A DNA stretch of 64,000 bases from Acidobacteriota bacterium (GTDB lineage Bacteria > Acidobacteriota > Terriglobia > UBA7540), in NCBI GenBank assembly GCA_004298155.1, contig SCRD01000019.1, positions 120,680 through 184,679 of the forward strand. The letters are read 5' to 3'. Positions within the stretch are counted from its first letter, which is position 1; the number at the start of each line of letters is the position of its first letter. The translations under genes and the position numbers were made by a program. Positions 17,485-27,303 of the stretch are shown piece by piece. The notes below the pieces were generated by a model, which was not told the origin of the DNA, ran no database searches, and saw only the letters and a program-made list of their open reading frames with translations.

Positions 17485-18576
17485 ATGGCGCGACATCTCC
17501 AGACTGACAAGGTGCTGTTCGGGACGGTGGTGACCCTGCTCCTGTTCGGGCTTGTTATGGTGTTCAGCGCTTCTGCAGTGATTGCACAGGAGGGCTTTGG
17601 CTCAAGTTACCACTTTCTTTTCCGCCAGGCATGCTGTGCGATCTTGGGACTGGTTCTGATGGTGATCATGATGAATGCTGATTACCGGCGTCTGGCCAAA
17701 CCCAATGTGATCTTCCCGGCGGTTGCCATCCAGGTCTTGCTACTTTTGGTAGCGATGGTCCAGTCGCCGGTTCATAACACCCACCGTTGGGTGCACCTGG
17801 AATCGGTGATGATCCAGCCTTCAGAACTTTCAAAAGTCATTATCGTTATTTTCCTCGCCTATTTTCTTGAGATGCGCAAGGGCGAAATCGAAGACTGGAA
17901 ACGCACTTTACTGCCGATCGGCCTGGTTGTAGGAACTTCTGGCCTGCTGATCCTGAAGGAGCCCGATTTTGGGACTACTCTGGCGCTTTGCATGATCGTG
18001 GCTGCCATGCTTTTCGTCGCGGGGCTACGACTGGTTTATTTCGGTTATGCAATGCTGGCAGCATTCCCGATGCTGATGTTGTTAATTTTCGACACGAGTT
18101 ACCGGGCGAAGCGCATCACGGCATTCCTGCATCCTTACTCCGACCCGCTGGGTACAGGATTTCAGATCATCCAGTCGTACATCGCAGTGGGAACAGGCGG
18201 AATTTCCGGCCTCGGCCTGATGGAAGGCAAAGAGAAACTCTTTTTTTTGCCGGAGCCGCAGAATGATTTTATTTTTGCGGTGATCAGTGAGGAACTGGGC
18301 TTTATTGGAGCGGTGCTTGTTGTCGCGTTGTTCTGCGTGATTTTGTGGCGTGGGCTGCGGGCGGCTGCGCGTTGTTCAAACGATTTTGGGAGATTGCTGG
18401 CAGTGGGAATCACTGTCATGGTTGTTGGCCAGGCGCTGGTGAACATCAGCGTCGTGGTTGGGCTGCTTCCCACCAAGGGAATTCCTCTGCCGCTAATCAG
18501 TTACGGAGGGTCGTCCCTGGTTATGACGCTGCTGGCCATCGGGATACTTCTTAACATATCCCAGAACACGAGCTAG
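17485..18576 (+). CDS. ftsW: Peptidoglycan glycosyltransferase FtsW (SEDS family)
   Basis: A 363-residue polytopic SEDS protein that polymerises lipid II at the septum with FtsI as partner. About ten membrane spans are visible. Family landmarks are LVMVFSASAV in the first span, NTHRWVHLESVMIQPSELSK (the conserved W and E region), DPLGTGFQIIQSYIAVGTGG, PEPQNDFIFAVISEELGF with the conserved acidic residues, and the C-terminal PLISYGGSS. It starts 6 bases after murD. FtsW rather than RodA is inferred from its place in the dcw cluster. Confidence 0.95.
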   Translation: MARHLQTDKVLFGTVVTLLLFGLVMVFSASAVIAQEGFGSSYHFLFRQACCAILGLVLMVIMMNADYRRLAKPNVIFPAVAIQVLLLLVAMVQSPVHNTHRWVHLESVMIQPSELSKVIIVIFLAYFLEMRKGEIEDWKRTLLPIGLVVGTSGLLILKEPDFGTTLALCMIVAAMLFVAGLRLVYFGYAMLAAFPMLMLLIFDTSYRAKRITAFLHPYSDPLGTGFQIIQSYIAVGTGGISGLGLMEGKEKLFFLPEPQNDFIFAVISEELGFIGAVLVVALFCVILWRGLRAAARCSNDFGRLLAVGITVMVVGQALVNISVVVGLLPTKGIPLPLISYGGSSLVMTLLAIGILLNISQNTS

Positions 18577-18606
18577 CAAAGCACGCTTGCAGGAAGAGGC
18601 CTTTGA

Positions 18607-19782
18607 ATGTACGGCCAGAGTGAGTTAATTTGCGAAAAGGAGCCGCCCCTGCAACCCCTAACCAGGTCGGCATCGCGTCGCCAGGTGCGCATCCTCATGG
18701 CTGCGGGTGGGACAGGTGGTCACATCTTCCCTGCGCTGGCGGTGGCGGATGAAATGCGCCGGCGGTCTGAGGTTACCGATCCGGGAGCTGCGCAGTATGA
18801 GACGGTGTTCTTGGGAAGAGGCCGGGGACTCGAATCGCGCGTGATTCCTCGGGCGGGGTATCGGCTGGAGACGATCCATGCAGCAGGCTTGAAGGGCATA
18901 TCCGGGTGGAGAAAGGTTCTGAATGCGGCTTGGCTGCCGCGGAGCGCTTTTGAAGCGGCAAGGGTGATCTACCGGTTCCGCCCTGCTGTTGTTTTGGGAA
19001 TTGGCGGTTACATATCCGGCCCGGTGATGGCAGAGGCCGCGCTTGCCGGCATTCCAACACTTCTGTATGAGCCTAACGTGGTTCCGGGATTTACAAACCG
19101 GGTTCTGGCGCCCGTGGTGCGGCTTGCTGCTGTGGGCTTTGAACAATCCCTCGCGGCTTATGGATCCAAAGGACGGTTGACCGGGCATCCAGTCCGCCGG
19201 GAGTTCTATGGGGTTGAGCCGAAGCCCCACAAGCCTCCATACACGGTGCTCATTGTTGGCGGGAGCCAGGGAGCGAGGGCGTTGAACCAGTGTCTGATCG
19301 AGAGCCTTGTGTTATTCAGGTCAAAAGCGCCCGGAATGCTCAGTTTTATTCATCAGACCGGCGAGGCAGATTATAATGCTGTTGGGGTTGCTTACGGCGG
19401 CCAGTGGGCTGGATCTGAGGTGCGCGCATTTATCGATGACATTGCGGGAGCCTTTTCGCGGGCCGACCTGGTTATTTGCCGTGCGGGCGCAGCCACGGTG
19501 GCCGAATTGGCAGCCGCTGGAAAGGCTTCGATTCTGGTCCCTTTCCCCTCCGCTACGGATCAGCACCAATTGCACAACGCCAGGGCGCTTGAACATGCCG
19601 GGGCCGCCTGCGTGATCGAGCAGAAAGATCTGAACCCAGGCCATCTCGTGGATTGTGCCATGGATCTGCTTGGCGACCCGGCCAAGCTGGCCCTGATGGA
19701 ACAGCGGGCAAAAAGCCTGGCACGTCCCGAGGCTGCGTCCCGCATCGCAGATTTGATAGAAGAATTGTGCTGCATCGGATAG
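18607..19782 (+). CDS. murG: UDP-GlcNAc:lipid I GlcNAc transferase MurG
   Basis: A 391-residue peripheral GT28 glycosyltransferase that turns lipid I into lipid II. N-terminal glycine-rich loop MAAGGTGGHIFPALAVAD, LGIGGYISGP, the second-domain loop VGGSQGARALN, and the donor-binding CRAGAATVAELAAAGKASIL and PFPSATDQHQLHNA are all present. The first 35 residues, before QVRILMAAGG, are longer than usual. A ribosome site GGAAGAGG precedes ATG 18607. Confidence 0.95.
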   Translation: MYGQSELICEKEPPLQPLTRSASRRQVRILMAAGGTGGHIFPALAVADEMRRRSEVTDPGAAQYETVFLGRGRGLESRVIPRAGYRLETIHAAGLKGISGWRKVLNAAWLPRSAFEAARVIYRFRPAVVLGIGGYISGPVMAEAALAGIPTLLYEPNVVPGFTNRVLAPVVRLAAVGFEQSLAAYGSKGRLTGHPVRREFYGVEPKPHKPPYTVLIVGGSQGARALNQCLIESLVLFRSKAPGMLSFIHQTGEADYNAVGVAYGGQWAGSEVRAFIDDIAGAFSRADLVICRAGAATVAELAAAGKASILVPFPSATDQHQLHNARALEHAGAACVIEQKDLNPGHLVDCAMDLLGDPAKLALMEQRAKSLARPEAASRIADLIEELCCIG

Positions 19783-19831
19783 GGTGACAGACCTTCACAG
19801 GGGTCTGCGGGGACGGATCGAGAGAGATCCT

Positions 19832-21241
19832 ATGCTTGGAAAGGTTCGAAAAATCCATTTTGTTGGCATTGGCGGCATTGGAATGAGCGGGCTTGCCGAA
19901 GTGCTGCTTAACCTGGGTTTTAGTGTATCCGGTTCAGATATTAAGCAGACTCCGGTAACGGACCGTCTGAGCCAGCTCGGTGCGCGAATTGCATGTCGGC
20001 ATTCGGCGGAGAATATTGGCGACGCTGAGGTTGTAGTAGTTTCCTCAGCCGTGCCGGTGATGAACCCGGAAATTATCGAGGCGGCACACCGCAAGATTCC
20101 TGTGATTCCCCGCGCTGAAATGCTGGCAGAATTAATGCGCCTGAAATTTTGTGTGGCGGTTGCCGGCTCACATGGAAAGACGACCGTGACTTCCATGGTG
20201 GCTGTGATGCTGTCAGACAACGGTCTGGATCCCACGGCCGTCATTGGCGGGCGGCTGGATGTTTTTGGTTCGAGCGCAAGGTTGGGGAAAAGCGAGTTGA
20301 TGGTGGTGGAAGCTGATGAAAGTGATCGCTCCTTCCTCTATCTGATGCCGACCCTTGCCGTAGTTACCAATATCGATCGTGAGCACCTGGACCACTACGG
20401 CGATCTGGGAGAAATTCAGGAGTCGTTTGTTTCTTTCATGAACAAGGTTCCATTCTACGGAGCAGTTATCGCGTGTGTGGATCCCCCCTGGCGCGCTTCG
20501 ATGCAGGCGGTGCTGCCTCGCTTGCGAAGGCGGGTGGTGACTTATGGCATCCAGTCCGGAGCTGATGTGACGGCTCGCGATCTGGAATTGAGGGCGGGTG
20601 GGTCAAGTTTCGAGGTGGCGATGGATGGGAAGTCGATAGGGTCTTTCAAGGTAAATATTCCTGGCCGCCACAATGTGCAGAATGCGCTCGCAGCCATTGC
20701 GGTGGGACGTGAGCTTGATCTTGAACCGGCACAGATCCAGACAGGGCTGAAATTCTTTCACGGGGCCGACCGGCGCTTCCAGGTTAAGGCTGAAGTTAAT
20801 GGAATTACGATTGTTGACGACTACGGACATCATCCGACGGAAATTAGTGCCACGCTTGAAGCGGCTCGGTTGCGTGGGGCACGCCGGATCCGGGTGGTCT
20901 TCCAGCCTCATCGGTATTCTCGAACGAAATTTCTGATGGATGAATTTGCCCGATGCTTCGATGGGTGCGATCGTGTCTACCTCCTGGATATTTATCCTGC
21001 GAGCGAGGCGCCGATTCCTGGCATCACTTCGCAACGCCTGGTGGAAAGAATGTCTGAGCTTGGCTTTACGCGCGCCCGCTACTTCGCATCGGAATCCGCT
21101 GTGACCGCTGAGATCCTTGCAGACCTCCACCCAGGCGACCTCGTGTTGACGATCGGCGCTGGCCCCGTATGGAAGATTGCGGAAACTCTGGCGAAGGCGG
21201 TGAATGAGAGTGTCGAGCATTCCGGCACCGTGAAAAACTAA
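19832..21241 (+). CDS. murC: UDP-MurNAc:L-alanine ligase MurC
   Basis: A 469-residue ligase that adds L-alanine to UDP-MurNAc. N-terminal IHFVGIGGIGMSGLAEVL, P-loop AVAGSHGKTTVTSM near residue 108, VVEADESDRSFL, the central NIDREHLDHYG and the C-terminal DDYGHHPTEI and FQPHRYSRT are all present. I chose ATG 19832 (GAGAGA upstream); an in-frame GTG at 19784, 1 base after the murG stop, would add 16 residues and cannot be ruled out. Confidence 0.95.
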   Translation: MLGKVRKIHFVGIGGIGMSGLAEVLLNLGFSVSGSDIKQTPVTDRLSQLGARIACRHSAENIGDAEVVVVSSAVPVMNPEIIEAAHRKIPVIPRAEMLAELMRLKFCVAVAGSHGKTTVTSMVAVMLSDNGLDPTAVIGGRLDVFGSSARLGKSELMVVEADESDRSFLYLMPTLAVVTNIDREHLDHYGDLGEIQESFVSFMNKVPFYGAVIACVDPPWRASMQAVLPRLRRRVVTYGIQSGADVTARDLELRAGGSSFEVAMDGKSIGSFKVNIPGRHNVQNALAAIAVGRELDLEPAQIQTGLKFFHGADRRFQVKAEVNGITIVDDYGHHPTEISATLEAARLRGARRIRVVFQPHRYSRTKFLMDEFARCFDGCDRVYLLDIYPASEAPIPGITSQRLVERMSELGFTRARYFASESAVTAEILADLHPGDLVLTIGAGPVWKIAETLAKAVNESVEHSGTVKN

Positions 21242-21440
21242 ATGGATTGAATGCAAGGGCGTCGGCTGCGGAAGTGCCAGACTCGACAAAGAACGGTGGT
21301 GGATCTGCACCGGCTTTGCGAATTTCACCAGGTGCAGTATTTTCTGGGGACAGCGGCGCCAACGGATTTGCTTCTTATCCCTTGAACGGCTGGCCAGGCC
21401 CAGCGCTTCAGGAAAAGGACCACGGGTAAGGAGGTTGATC

Positions 21441-22373
21441 ATGTTTGGGATGGATGGCGGCGAGGCGGGCGGCGAGACTGAAACTTCCTCCGAAACACCT
21501 TATATGCGGCGCTCCCGCGCCGTGGCGGTGAGGCAAACCAGGATTCCTCGGGGCATCCGCCGGATTGCATGGTGGTCGGGGGTCGTCCTCTTTGTGCTGA
21601 TGCCGATGGGGCTTGGTGGATACTTGCTCGGCGCGTATCTTCTGAATTCGCCGCGCTTGCAGGTGGCGTCGCCCGCCGATGTAGTGGTTAATGGCAACCA
21701 TTACGTTTCGAGGGAAGAGGTCCTGGCGGCCCTGGGCGTCCAGGCTGCTGCCCCTGGCAGCGGGGCCAATATTTTCAGGACTTCGCTGGACCAGAGGGAG
21801 AAGCAAGTGGAATCGATCCCCTGGGTGCACGCTGCGACGGTGATGCGTTCTTATCCTCACAGTCTGGTAGTCTATGTTGGGGAGCGTGTCCCGGTGGCGT
21901 TTGTCGATGTGGGGGGCCAGGTCAAGATGGTTGACCAGCAGGGGGTCCTACTGGATCCGCCAGATAGGGGCCACTTTGACTTTCCCGTTGTGAAGGGGCT
22001 GGACTTCCAGGGAGATCCCGCCGACCGAGCCGCGCGATTGGACCTTTACCAGGAATTTATGCACGAAACTTCCGGAAAGATAGCGAGCTTCGGATGGGTT
22101 GTGTCTGAAGTAGATTTGAGCGATGCAAGTAACCTCAAGGCGCTTCTTGTTCAAAATGGCCAGACACTTCTTGTGTATTTCGGAAACACCAGCTTTCTGG
22201 ACCGCTTTGATAATTTGATGACGGTGCTCCCCCAGCTTCGCAAGACGAATTCAAGCATTGATTCTGTTGATCTACGTTTCCGAAACCAGGTAGTTGTGAA
22301 CCCGGCGGGACAGGGTTCCGCGGGCAGCCAGTCCAACGTGGCCGGTACTTCCGGTAATTCAAAAGGGACCTAA
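21441..22373 (+). CDS. ftsQ: Cell division protein FtsQ
   Basis: A 310-residue bitopic divisome protein. A charged cytoplasmic N terminus is followed by one membrane span at about residues 43-65, then a POTRA domain (PADVVVNGNHYVSREEVLAAL onward) and the FtsQ/DivIB beta domain. It scaffolds FtsL/FtsB. ATG 21441 has a perfect AAGGAGG 6 bases upstream, better than the in-frame TTG at 21435. The 199 bases before it, where many genomes carry murB or ddl, hold no supported gene. Confidence 0.9.
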   Translation: MFGMDGGEAGGETETSSETPYMRRSRAVAVRQTRIPRGIRRIAWWSGVVLFVLMPMGLGGYLLGAYLLNSPRLQVASPADVVVNGNHYVSREEVLAALGVQAAAPGSGANIFRTSLDQREKQVESIPWVHAATVMRSYPHSLVVYVGERVPVAFVDVGGQVKMVDQQGVLLDPPDRGHFDFPVVKGLDFQGDPADRAARLDLYQEFMHETSGKIASFGWVVSEVDLSDASNLKALLVQNGQTLLVYFGNTSFLDRFDNLMTVLPQLRKTNSSIDSVDLRFRNQVVVNPAGQGSAGSQSNVAGTSGNSKGT

Positions 22374-22380
22374 AAGACGC

Positions 22381-23604
22381 TTGGTGCACAAAGAACAGGC
22401 ATTGATTGGTTTAGATCTGGGAAACAGCAAGACTTGTGCTTTGGTTTGTTACCCCACTGACACCGGAAAACTTGAGGTTACCGGCCTGGGGATAGCGGAG
22501 TCCAAAGGTTGGCACAAAGGCCTGATCGTTAATCTGGACGCGGCTGTTCTATCGATCAAAAAAGCTGTGGAGGCTGCGGAGTCGGCAGCTGGAATTCCGG
22601 TCGGCGTAGCTTACGTGGGCGTCGGCGGGTCGCATATCCGGGGTGTTAACTCGCGAGGTGGAGTCACTGTTGCCAACCGCGGGCATGGCGTTGGGCGGGA
22701 AGATATCCGTCAGGTGATTCGTGCGGCCCAGAGTATTGCCATCCCCACAGACCGCGAGTTGTTGCACGTTTTGCCACAGGAGTTTCTGCTCGATTCGCAG
22801 GATGGCATCCGTGATCCACTGGGAATGGTGGGAACACATTTGGAGGCTAACGTCCATGTGGTGACGGCTTCTACGCTGGCCTGGCAAAACGTGGTGACGG
22901 CCGTGAACCGGGCGGGTATCGAAGTTCCTGACAGTGGCACGGTTTTTGAGCCGCTTGCCTGCGCTGAAACGTGCTTGACCGCTGACGATCGCGAGCTGGG
23001 AGTTGTGCTGGTTGACCTGGGCGCGGGTTCTTCGGACCTGATTATCTACCATCACGGCAGTGTCCGGCTGACGGCCTCGATTCCCGTTGGCGGCGAGCAT
23101 TTCACCAACGATATCGCCGTGGGACTTCGGACACCTGTGCCTGAGGCAGAAAAGATTAAAAGGCTCTGGGGCAGGCAGACCTCGGGGATGGGAGAGTCCG
23201 CGGCCGTGGAAGTTCCGGGAGTGGGCGAGCGTCCGGCCCGGATTGTGAATTACGCACGCCTGCGTGAAATCATCGAGCCGCGCGCTATCGAGCTGCTGGA
23301 GTTGATCAAAGCAGAGATTGACCAGGTAGACGGTGAGAATCAGCTTGGCGCAGGCGTTGTCATGACCGGTGGTGGAGCAAAGCTGGGCAGGTTTGTCGCG
23401 CTTGCTGAGCGCGTCCTCGAGATGCCGGTCCGTGTGGGTCATCCATTGAATATGGAGAGTTCGGAGGAAGTGTTGCCTGACCCGTCCTATTCCACGGTCG
23501 TAGGGCTTGTCACCTACGGCAAGCGGATGCGGCTGCTGCAGGACCGCCAAAACAAAGGTTTGATGGGAAAACTTTGGGGAGTTTTGCGGGGCCCGGGGAA
23601 TTGA
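22381..23604 (+). CDS. ftsA: Cell division protein FtsA
   Basis: A 407-residue actin-like ATPase that anchors FtsZ to the membrane. Phosphate 1 motif IGLDLGNSKTCALV, the 1C domain (ITVANRGHGVGREDIRQVI type region), phosphate 2 VVLVDLGAGSSDLIIY, SIPVGGEHFTNDIAVGLRT, and adenosine motif GVVMTGGGAKLG are visible. The C-terminal LMGKLWGVLRGPG looks like the amphipathic membrane-targeting helix. Start is TTG 22381 or GTG 22384; no strong ribosome site separates them. It lies 7 bases after ftsQ. Confidence 0.95.
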   Translation: MVHKEQALIGLDLGNSKTCALVCYPTDTGKLEVTGLGIAESKGWHKGLIVNLDAAVLSIKKAVEAAESAAGIPVGVAYVGVGGSHIRGVNSRGGVTVANRGHGVGREDIRQVIRAAQSIAIPTDRELLHVLPQEFLLDSQDGIRDPLGMVGTHLEANVHVVTASTLAWQNVVTAVNRAGIEVPDSGTVFEPLACAETCLTADDRELGVVLVDLGAGSSDLIIYHHGSVRLTASIPVGGEHFTNDIAVGLRTPVPEAEKIKRLWGRQTSGMGESAAVEVPGVGERPARIVNYARLREIIEPRAIELLELIKAEIDQVDGENQLGAGVVMTGGGAKLGRFVALAERVLEMPVRVGHPLNMESSEEVLPDPSYSTVVGLVTYGKRMRLLQDRQNKGLMGKLWGVLRGPGN

Positions 23605-23647
23605 AGTATTTTCCTGAACGTCGGACTGCATATTTTGGGGAGAGATT

Positions 23648-24826
23648 ATGCCAGAGAATGGACATGCCGAAGAATTGCGGGTTGATTTTTCCGACAACAT
23701 GCGGCGCGGCGCCAAAATCAAGGTGCTGGGCGTGGGCGGCGGCGGAGGAAATGCTGTCAACCGCATGATTGCTGCGAGCGTCGAGGGTGTCGAGTTCATG
23801 GTAGCAAACACCGACCTCCAGGCCCTCGAAATGTCGAAAGCACCTCTCAAGATCCAGTTGGGTGCAAAGTTGACAAAGGGGCTTGGTGCGGGCGCCAATC
23901 CTGATGTTGGCCGGGCTGCGGCGCTCGAAGACACTGACAAGATCGTCGAAGCTCTCGATGGAGCAGATATGGTGTTTGTGACGGCTGGCCTCGGAGGAGG
24001 CACCGGCACGGGCGGCGCTCCCATTGTGGCAAGCCTGGCGCGGGAACTTGGCGCGCTGACGGTTGGTGTGGTTACGAAGCCCTTTGCTTTTGAGGGCCGC
24101 CGCAGAATGACCCAGGCTGAGTACGGGCTGTCTGAACTGAGCCAGGCAGTGGACACAGTCATCTGCATTCCGAATGAGCGGCTGATGGAATTTGTGGATA
24201 AGGGAACGAGTTTCTTTGAGGCATTCCGCATTGCCGATGACATCCTTCGCCAGGGCGTCCAGGGTATTTCAGATATCATCACCATCACCGGCATCATCAA
24301 CCGTGACTTTGCCGACATCAAGACGATCATGGAGGGCATGGGATATGCGGTGATGGGCACGGCAATCGGGCGCGGTGACAATCGCGCCGTCGATGCTACC
24401 AACAAGGCGATCGCAAGCCCTTTGCTGGAGGATGCCTCGATCAACGGCGCCCAGGGCATTCTGCTGAACATTACGGGATCAAGCATGTTGACGCTGCATG
24501 AGGTGCATGAGGCTTCCACTATCGTCCACCAGGCTGCCGCGGAAAATGCGAACATCATCTTCGGGGCGGTGCTTGATGAAACCATGGAGGACGCCGTGAA
24601 GGTAACGGTGATTGCGACCGGTATCAAATCAGAGAAGATGGGTATCAAGCCAATCTCAGGGATGTCACCCGCTCTGCGAACTGCGCAGGAGAGCGTGAAA
24701 TTGCGCCGGGAGAAGCTTACGGCCGGCCCGGATGTACAGCCCGTGGAAAAACCGCGCCCGGAGATTTCAGAAGATGATCTGGATGTTCCGGCCTTCATGC
24801 GCCGTCCACTGAAACCCGAGAGATAA
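23648..24826 (+). CDS. ftsZ: Cell division GTPase FtsZ
   Basis: A 392-residue tubulin homologue that forms the Z ring. It has [16 protein letters not shown], the GTP-binding tubulin signature [16 protein letters not shown] near residue 115, and the T7 loop [12 protein letters not shown] variable linker precedes the conserved C-terminal peptide [10 protein letters not shown], the docking site for FtsA. It is the last gene of the cluster; the following 131 bases show no clear terminator. Confidence 0.98.
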   Translation: MPENGHAEELRVDFSDNMRRGAKIKVLGVGGGGGNAVNRMIAASVEGVEFMVANTDLQALEMSKAPLKIQLGAKLTKGLGAGANPDVGRAAALEDTDKIVEALDGADMVFVTAGLGGGTGTGGAPIVASLARELGALTVGVVTKPFAFEGRRRMTQAEYGLSELSQAVDTVICIPNERLMEFVDKGTSFFEAFRIADDILRQGVQGISDIITITGIINRDFADIKTIMEGMGYAVMGTAIGRGDNRAVDATNKAIASPLLEDASINGAQGILLNITGSSMLTLHEVHEASTIVHQAAAENANIIFGAVLDETMEDAVKVTVIATGIKSEKMGIKPISGMSPALRTAQESVKLRREKLTAGPDVQPVEKPRPEISEDDLDVPAFMRRPLKPER

Positions 24827-24957
24827 TAGAAACTGGCCGGCCCGCGATCTGAACACATCGGCCCTGCCGAAACCTGGCCGAGGCGTTTGGTCACCTTTTT
24901 GCGCTGCGGTTCAAACTGTTCAGGCAATCCAGCGTTCGGGCCTGGCGCCGAATTTGC

Positions 24958-25902
24958 ATGAAACCTTCGTCTTCTGATCTTGAGGCGGCTTACTCCGCCT
25001 GCCGCCGGCTGGCGCGCCACCACTATGAGAATTTTCCGGTCGCCTCGCTGCTGGTTCCCAGGGGCAAGAGAGACGCGCTGGCAGCCATCTATGCCTTTGC
25101 GCGCTCGGCCGACGACTTTGCCGACGAACCCGGCGTAGAAGGGAGACTTGAATCCCTTGCTGACTGGCGCGGCAAACTGTACGCCTGCCTTGAGGGCGAA
25201 GTTGAACATCCGACATTTCTGGCGCTTGGCGATACAATCCATAAACACCATTTGAGCGTGAGCAATCTTGACAACCTGCTTCGCGCGTTCGAAATGGACG
25301 TTACCGTCAACCGCCATCAGAACTTTGAGTCGCTTCTGAATTACAGCAAATATTCGGCAAATCCTGTGGGACGCCTGATGCTGGAGTTGTTCGGCCACCG
25401 TGACCCGGAACTTTTTGCCTTCTCGGACAATATCTGCACCGCGCTTCAACTGACGAATTTCTGGCAGGATGTGCGAATCGATCTCGAACGAGACCGCGTC
25501 TACCTGCCGCTCGAGGACCTGGCCCGCTATGGCCTTTCCGTGGACACCCTCAAACGACGGAAGCTTGAAAGCAGCGTACAGGCGGATTCCGGAATGGAGC
25601 AACGATGGCGTGGCCTCATGGCGCTTGAAGCCAAACGGACCTGGCAACTGTTCAATAACGGCAAGCCGCTGCCCGAGCGCGTTGTTCCGCAGCTTCGACG
25701 CCAGCTTCGTCTGACGTGGCTGACGGGGACATCGATCCTGGCGAGAATTGAGGCCGTTGATTACGATGTGTTTCACCGCCGGCCCAGGCTGCGGCCCTTT
25801 GATTTTGTCCGCCTTTATTTTAAGGCCCGGCGGCCCCTCATGCCTGAAGTTGCGGGAGCCAATGCAGACGCCGCAGCCGACTCGGGGAGCCAGGGACAGT
25901 GA
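24958..25902 (+). CDS. hpnC: Squalene/phytoene synthase family protein HpnC
   Basis: A 314-residue trans-isoprenyl diphosphate synthase. The N terminus HYENFPVASLLVP and YAFARSADDFADE identify the HpnC branch rather than HpnD. Aspartate-rich motifs are D52-D53 to D56 and NFWQDVRIDLERDRVYLP (D171, D175, D179). In hopanoid bacteria HpnC converts presqualene diphosphate, made by HpnD, to hydroxysqualene, which HpnE reduces. The next gene is hpnE, but no hpnD lies between or nearby. The end, after residue 290, is poorly conserved. Confidence 0.85.
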   Translation: MKPSSSDLEAAYSACRRLARHHYENFPVASLLVPRGKRDALAAIYAFARSADDFADEPGVEGRLESLADWRGKLYACLEGEVEHPTFLALGDTIHKHHLSVSNLDNLLRAFEMDVTVNRHQNFESLLNYSKYSANPVGRLMLELFGHRDPELFAFSDNICTALQLTNFWQDVRIDLERDRVYLPLEDLARYGLSVDTLKRRKLESSVQADSGMEQRWRGLMALEAKRTWQLFNNGKPLPERVVPQLRRQLRLTWLTGTSILARIEAVDYDVFHRRPRLRPFDFVRLYFKARRPLMPEVAGANADAAADSGSQGQ

Positions 25903-25965
25903 ATTGTGCAACGGGCGCATTGAATAGAGCTGCAAGAGAGTTTTGAGTGTACATCCTGAAGTTTT

Positions 25966-27300
25966 ATGCCTGACGATGTTCTGATCATTGGCGGCGGCCT
26001 TGCGGGCCTGGCGGCCGGGGTCGCGCTGGCTGAGGGTGGCTGCCGCGTGCGGCTGCTCGAGCAGAAGCCGTATCTCGGCGGGCGGGCGCGATCCTTCCGC
26101 GACACGGCCACGGGCTCTGTTATTGATAACGGCCAGCACCTCTTCATGGGCTGCTACCATTCCACGCTGAAGTTTCTTGAGGCCATCGGCACGTCTCAAA
26201 CGGTCACCTTTGATCCGCAGCTCCGCGTCCGTTTTCTGGATGTGGATGGGAAGCTCTCAGAGCTCCGCTGCCCTTCGTTTCCCGCCCCGTGGCATCTGCT
26301 CGCCGGTGTTTGCCTGTCCGACAGTTTCACTTTCGGCGAGAAGATGGATGTTTTGCGGATGGGCAGGGCGTTGCGCGCCGCCAATAAGGCCGGCCCCTCA
26401 CTCGAGCAACTTACGGTTGAAGAATGGCTTTCGGAGCTTGGCCAGCGGGAAAGTTTGCGCCGCAACTTCTGGGACCTGCTTTGCATTGCCGCCATGAATG
26501 AAGACCCGCAAATCACCTCAGCCTCTCTTTTCCGCCGGGTCCTGCGGCTGGCGCTGTTCAATTCGCCGCTCGATTCGCGCCTTGGGGTCCCGCGCGCGGG
26601 CCTGAGCGACTGCTATACCGATGCAGCAGCGCGAGCGATTGCCGATCGCGGAGGCAGTGTTGAGCTGCAACGCGATGTGCGGGCGCTGCTGGTTTCGAAT
26701 GGTGAATGCCATGGCGTCAAACTTGCCGACGGCACCGCCATCGAGGCGCGAACCGTACTGAGCGCGGTACCGTGGCACGTTCTCCCGATGCTGCTTCCGG
26801 GTGAAGCTGTGAATTCCGAACCCATCTTTTCGCGCATTCTCGGTTTGCACCCTGCTCCCATCATATCGGTCTATCTCTGGTTTGATCGCCCTGTAACCGA
26901 TCTTGAATTTGTGGGCCTGCGCGGCACAACCATCCAGTGGCTCTTCAACAAGGGCAAGATCCTGGGCACAGGCGAGAATTACATTTCGCTGGTGCTTAGC
27001 GGCGCCCATGAGCATGTTGCGCGTTCGAAAGAAGACCTGCTGGACACTGCGGTGCAGGAACTCCGGAGCCTATTGCCCGGCATGGGCGGCGCCAGGCTGA
27101 CGCATTCGCTGGTGATCAAGGAGCGCTTTGCTACCTTCTCGCCCTGCGTCGGAGTGGACTCGCTGAGGCCTCCAGCAGTGACTCCGGTTCGCGGCCTTTA
27201 TCTTGCTGGAGATTGGACAGACACCGGCCTGCCTGCAACCATCGAAGGAGCCGTCCAAAGCGGCTATTTCGCTGCAGAAGCCATCCTGCATTCCAACTGA
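25966..27300 (+). CDS. hpnE: Hydroxysqualene dehydroxylase HpnE
   Basis: A 444-residue FAD-dependent amine oxidase/desaturase family protein that reduces hydroxysqualene to squalene. The dinucleotide-binding motif VLIIGGGLAGLAAGVALAEG is at the N terminus with LEQKPYLGGRARSF, and the C-terminal FAD motif is GLYLAGDWTDTGLPATIEGA. It starts 63 bases after hpnC and converges on glyA with only 3 bases between stops. A phytoene desaturase-like role is the main alternative, but the hpnC neighbour favours squalene. Confidence 0.87.
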   Translation: MPDDVLIIGGGLAGLAAGVALAEGGCRVRLLEQKPYLGGRARSFRDTATGSVIDNGQHLFMGCYHSTLKFLEAIGTSQTVTFDPQLRVRFLDVDGKLSELRCPSFPAPWHLLAGVCLSDSFTFGEKMDVLRMGRALRAANKAGPSLEQLTVEEWLSELGQRESLRRNFWDLLCIAAMNEDPQITSASLFRRVLRLALFNSPLDSRLGVPRAGLSDCYTDAAARAIADRGGSVELQRDVRALLVSNGECHGVKLADGTAIEARTVLSAVPWHVLPMLLPGEAVNSEPIFSRILGLHPAPIISVYLWFDRPVTDLEFVGLRGTTIQWLFNKGKILGTGENYISLVLSGAHEHVARSKEDLLDTAVQELRSLLPGMGGARLTHSLVIKERFATFSPCVGVDSLRPPAVTPVRGLYLAGDWTDTGLPATIEGAVQSGYFAAEAILHSN

Positions 27301-27303
27301 GGA

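Noticed and set aside
21247..21429. 60-codon frame between murC and ftsQ
   Set aside because: TTG start with no ribosome site, Gly/Ser/Pro-rich with no motif. Kept only as a comment on the missing murB/ddl.
22549..26199. Open reading frame of 1216 codons on the minus strand
   Set aside because: It lies opposite ftsA, ftsZ, hpnC and the start of hpnE, all clear genes. It reads as a shadow of codon bias in GC-rich DNA and has no recognisable motifs or ribosome site.
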